A model generated the notes under the pieces. The model searched no databases, was not told where the DNA came from, and saw only the letters and a program-made list of their open reading frames with translations. A program made the translations under genes and the position numbers. From an uncultured Peptostreptococcaceae bacterium (lineage in GTDB: Bacteria > Bacillota > Clostridia > Tissierellales > Peptoniphilaceae): a DNA stretch of 7,219 nt. The stretch spans positions 1-7,219 of the forward strand of contig CAMDZK010000054.1 of assembly GCA_945910665.1 (NCBI GenBank), given 5' to 3'. Every line of letters begins with the position of its first letter. Within the stretch, counting starts at the first letter, position 1. Shown here one piece after another: positions 6,144 through 7,219 of this stretch.

Positions 6144-7219
6144 GTGATCGAAGGAACCGTCGAGCGACGGAAAGAGATATTTAGAGTAGGAGTTCCCGTC
6201 TTTATTGAATTATTGATGGGAACTTTATTTGGTATGGTAGACATGATCATGCTCGGGAACTCGGGCACAGGGGCTGTGATTACTGCCTCCATTGCAGCGA
6301 TCGGGATTACAAATCAGTATTCTTTTATTGGTTTGTCTTTACTCAGTGCAATGACGACGGGCGCCACCGCTGTGATTGCCCGTTATGTAGGGGCGAAAAA
6401 GTATGACCGTATTGAGCATGTACTGCGACATATATTATTACTTGCATTTTTTGTCGTGGCTGTGCCAATTGTTGTATTTGGTCTTTTGAATGCGGATGGT
6501 ATTATGCGCTTTATCGGAGCCCAAGCGGATACGATTGAAGCGGGGCGCGATTATTTTCGCGCGATTGTCATCGGATTTATTTTCCAATCCTTTAACTTTG
6601 CGACATTTGCATCGATGCGTGGATCAGGTGATACAAAGACGCCTATGCGCATTAATATGATTGCAAACTTTCTAAATGTGATTGGAAATGCAGTTTTAAT
6701 TTTTGGTTTGTTTGGATTCCCAGCATTGGGGGTTACAGGAGCTGGTGTTTCTACAGCATTTTCCCAACTTGTGGCCATGATTTTGAGCTTGCGATACTTA
6801 TTGCGTGGCGAAAGCCATGTGCGCTTGTCGAAGGATATCCCTTTTGCGTTTGACTCCAAGATTGTGTACAATCTGGTAAAAATTGGGATTCCAGCGGCGA
6901 TTGAACAAGTGTTTTTCCGCGTGGGGATTTTGCTTTATGTGCGTACAGTGGCAGGACTTGGAACCACAGTGTATGCGACCCATCAGCTGAGTTTAAATAT
7001 ATTGAGCTTGTCCTTCACAATAGGTCAAGCCTTTGGTGTGGCAGCATCGACCTTAGTGGGTCGTTCTTTGGGAAAAGGCGACAAGGATTTGGCCGACCGG
7101 TATATGAAAGAAATCAGAAACTATGGAATGCTCCTTGCATTACCCGTAGCGCTCTTATTTTTCTTCGGATCGGATTTGATTTTGCGATTGTATACGCAAG
7201 ACCAAGATATTATCAATAT
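6144..7219 (+). CDS. MATE-family multidrug/cation efflux transporter, 3' end outside the window
   Basis: This inner-membrane secondary transporter would export drugs or other organic cations using a Na+ or H+ gradient. The visible 358 codons cover roughly four fifths of a usual 450-residue MATE protein; the frame is open to the right edge. The start is GTG 6144, with AAGGAA (6130-6135) eight bases upstream. An in-frame TGA at 6126-6128 rules out an earlier start, and the first in-frame ATG (6213) would remove part of the first helix. The N-terminal half contains GTLFGMVDMIMLG and the diagnostic RGSGDTKTPM (159-168). GIPAAIEQVFFRVG and VYATHQLSLNILSLSF begin the second half and match the MATE repeat. 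Alternating hydrophobic segments run throughout. The substrate cannot be told from the sequence, and the subfamily (NorM or DinF-like) is not certain. The gene has its own promoter and is probably functionally separate from the glycerol and sugar operon. Confidence 0.92.
   Translation, partial: MIEGTVERRKEIFRVGVPVFIELLMGTLFGMVDMIMLGNSGTGAVITASIAAIGITNQYSFIGLSLLSAMTTGATAVIARYVGAKKYDRIEHVLRHILLLAFFVVAVPIVVFGLLNADGIMRFIGAQADTIEAGRDYFRAIVIGFIFQSFNFATFASMRGSGDTKTPMRINMIANFLNVIGNAVLIFGLFGFPALGVTGAGVSTAFSQLVAMILSLRYLLRGESHVRLSKDIPFAFDSKIVYNLVKIGIPAAIEQVFFRVGILLYVRTVAGLGTTVYATHQLSLNILSLSFTIGQAFGVAASTLVGRSLGKGDKDLADRYMKEIRNYGMLLALPVALLFFFGSDLILRLYTQDQDIIN

Overview
The window reads as low-to-moderate GC Bacillota (Firmicutes) DNA. 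Strong AGGAGG-type ribosome binding sites, tightly packed co-directional genes and clear resemblance of the permeases, ATPase and glycerol kinase to Gram-positive families support this. I cannot name a genus; an anaerobic clostridial or Tissierellia-like lineage is a guess. All genes are on the + strand.

Layout. Positions 1-53 hold the last codons of an upstream gene, probably the substrate-binding protein of the transporter. An 84-base gap (54-137) follows, with a 10-bp hairpin. Then comes a compact run: a small four-helix membrane protein (138-536), a MalF-type permease with a very long charged N-terminal extension (536-2599), a MalG-type permease (2596-3489), a MalK/MsmX/UgpC-type ATPase (3494-4579) and glycerol kinase GlpK (4589-6082). 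Genes overlap by 1 or 4 bases or are separated by 4-9 bases, so they very probably share one transcript whose promoter lies upstream of the window. After a 61-base gap that carries its own promoter and an imperfect palindrome, a MATE-family efflux gene starts at 6144 and runs off the right edge.

How the genes work together. The two permeases and the ATPase form a CUT1-type carbohydrate importer, fed by the presumed lipoprotein whose tail is at the left edge. The sequences look most like maltodextrin importers. The terminal gene is glycerol kinase rather than a glucosidase or phosphorylase, so the imported substrate may release or be glycerol, for example glycerol itself or a glycosyl-glycerol. 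The kinase lacks the histidine that HPr phosphorylates in most Bacillota GlpK proteins (Leu230 here), so it may have left PTS control. The MATE gene appears to be a separate transcription unit.

Most unusual points: the roughly 260-residue predicted helical cytoplasmic extension on the MalF-type permease, the small unrecognised membrane protein inside the transporter operon, the ABC transporter-GlpK linkage with loss of the HPr site, and the palindrome bracketing the -10 box of the MATE promoter. No RNA genes, CRISPR arrays, insertion sequences or intrinsic terminators were seen.
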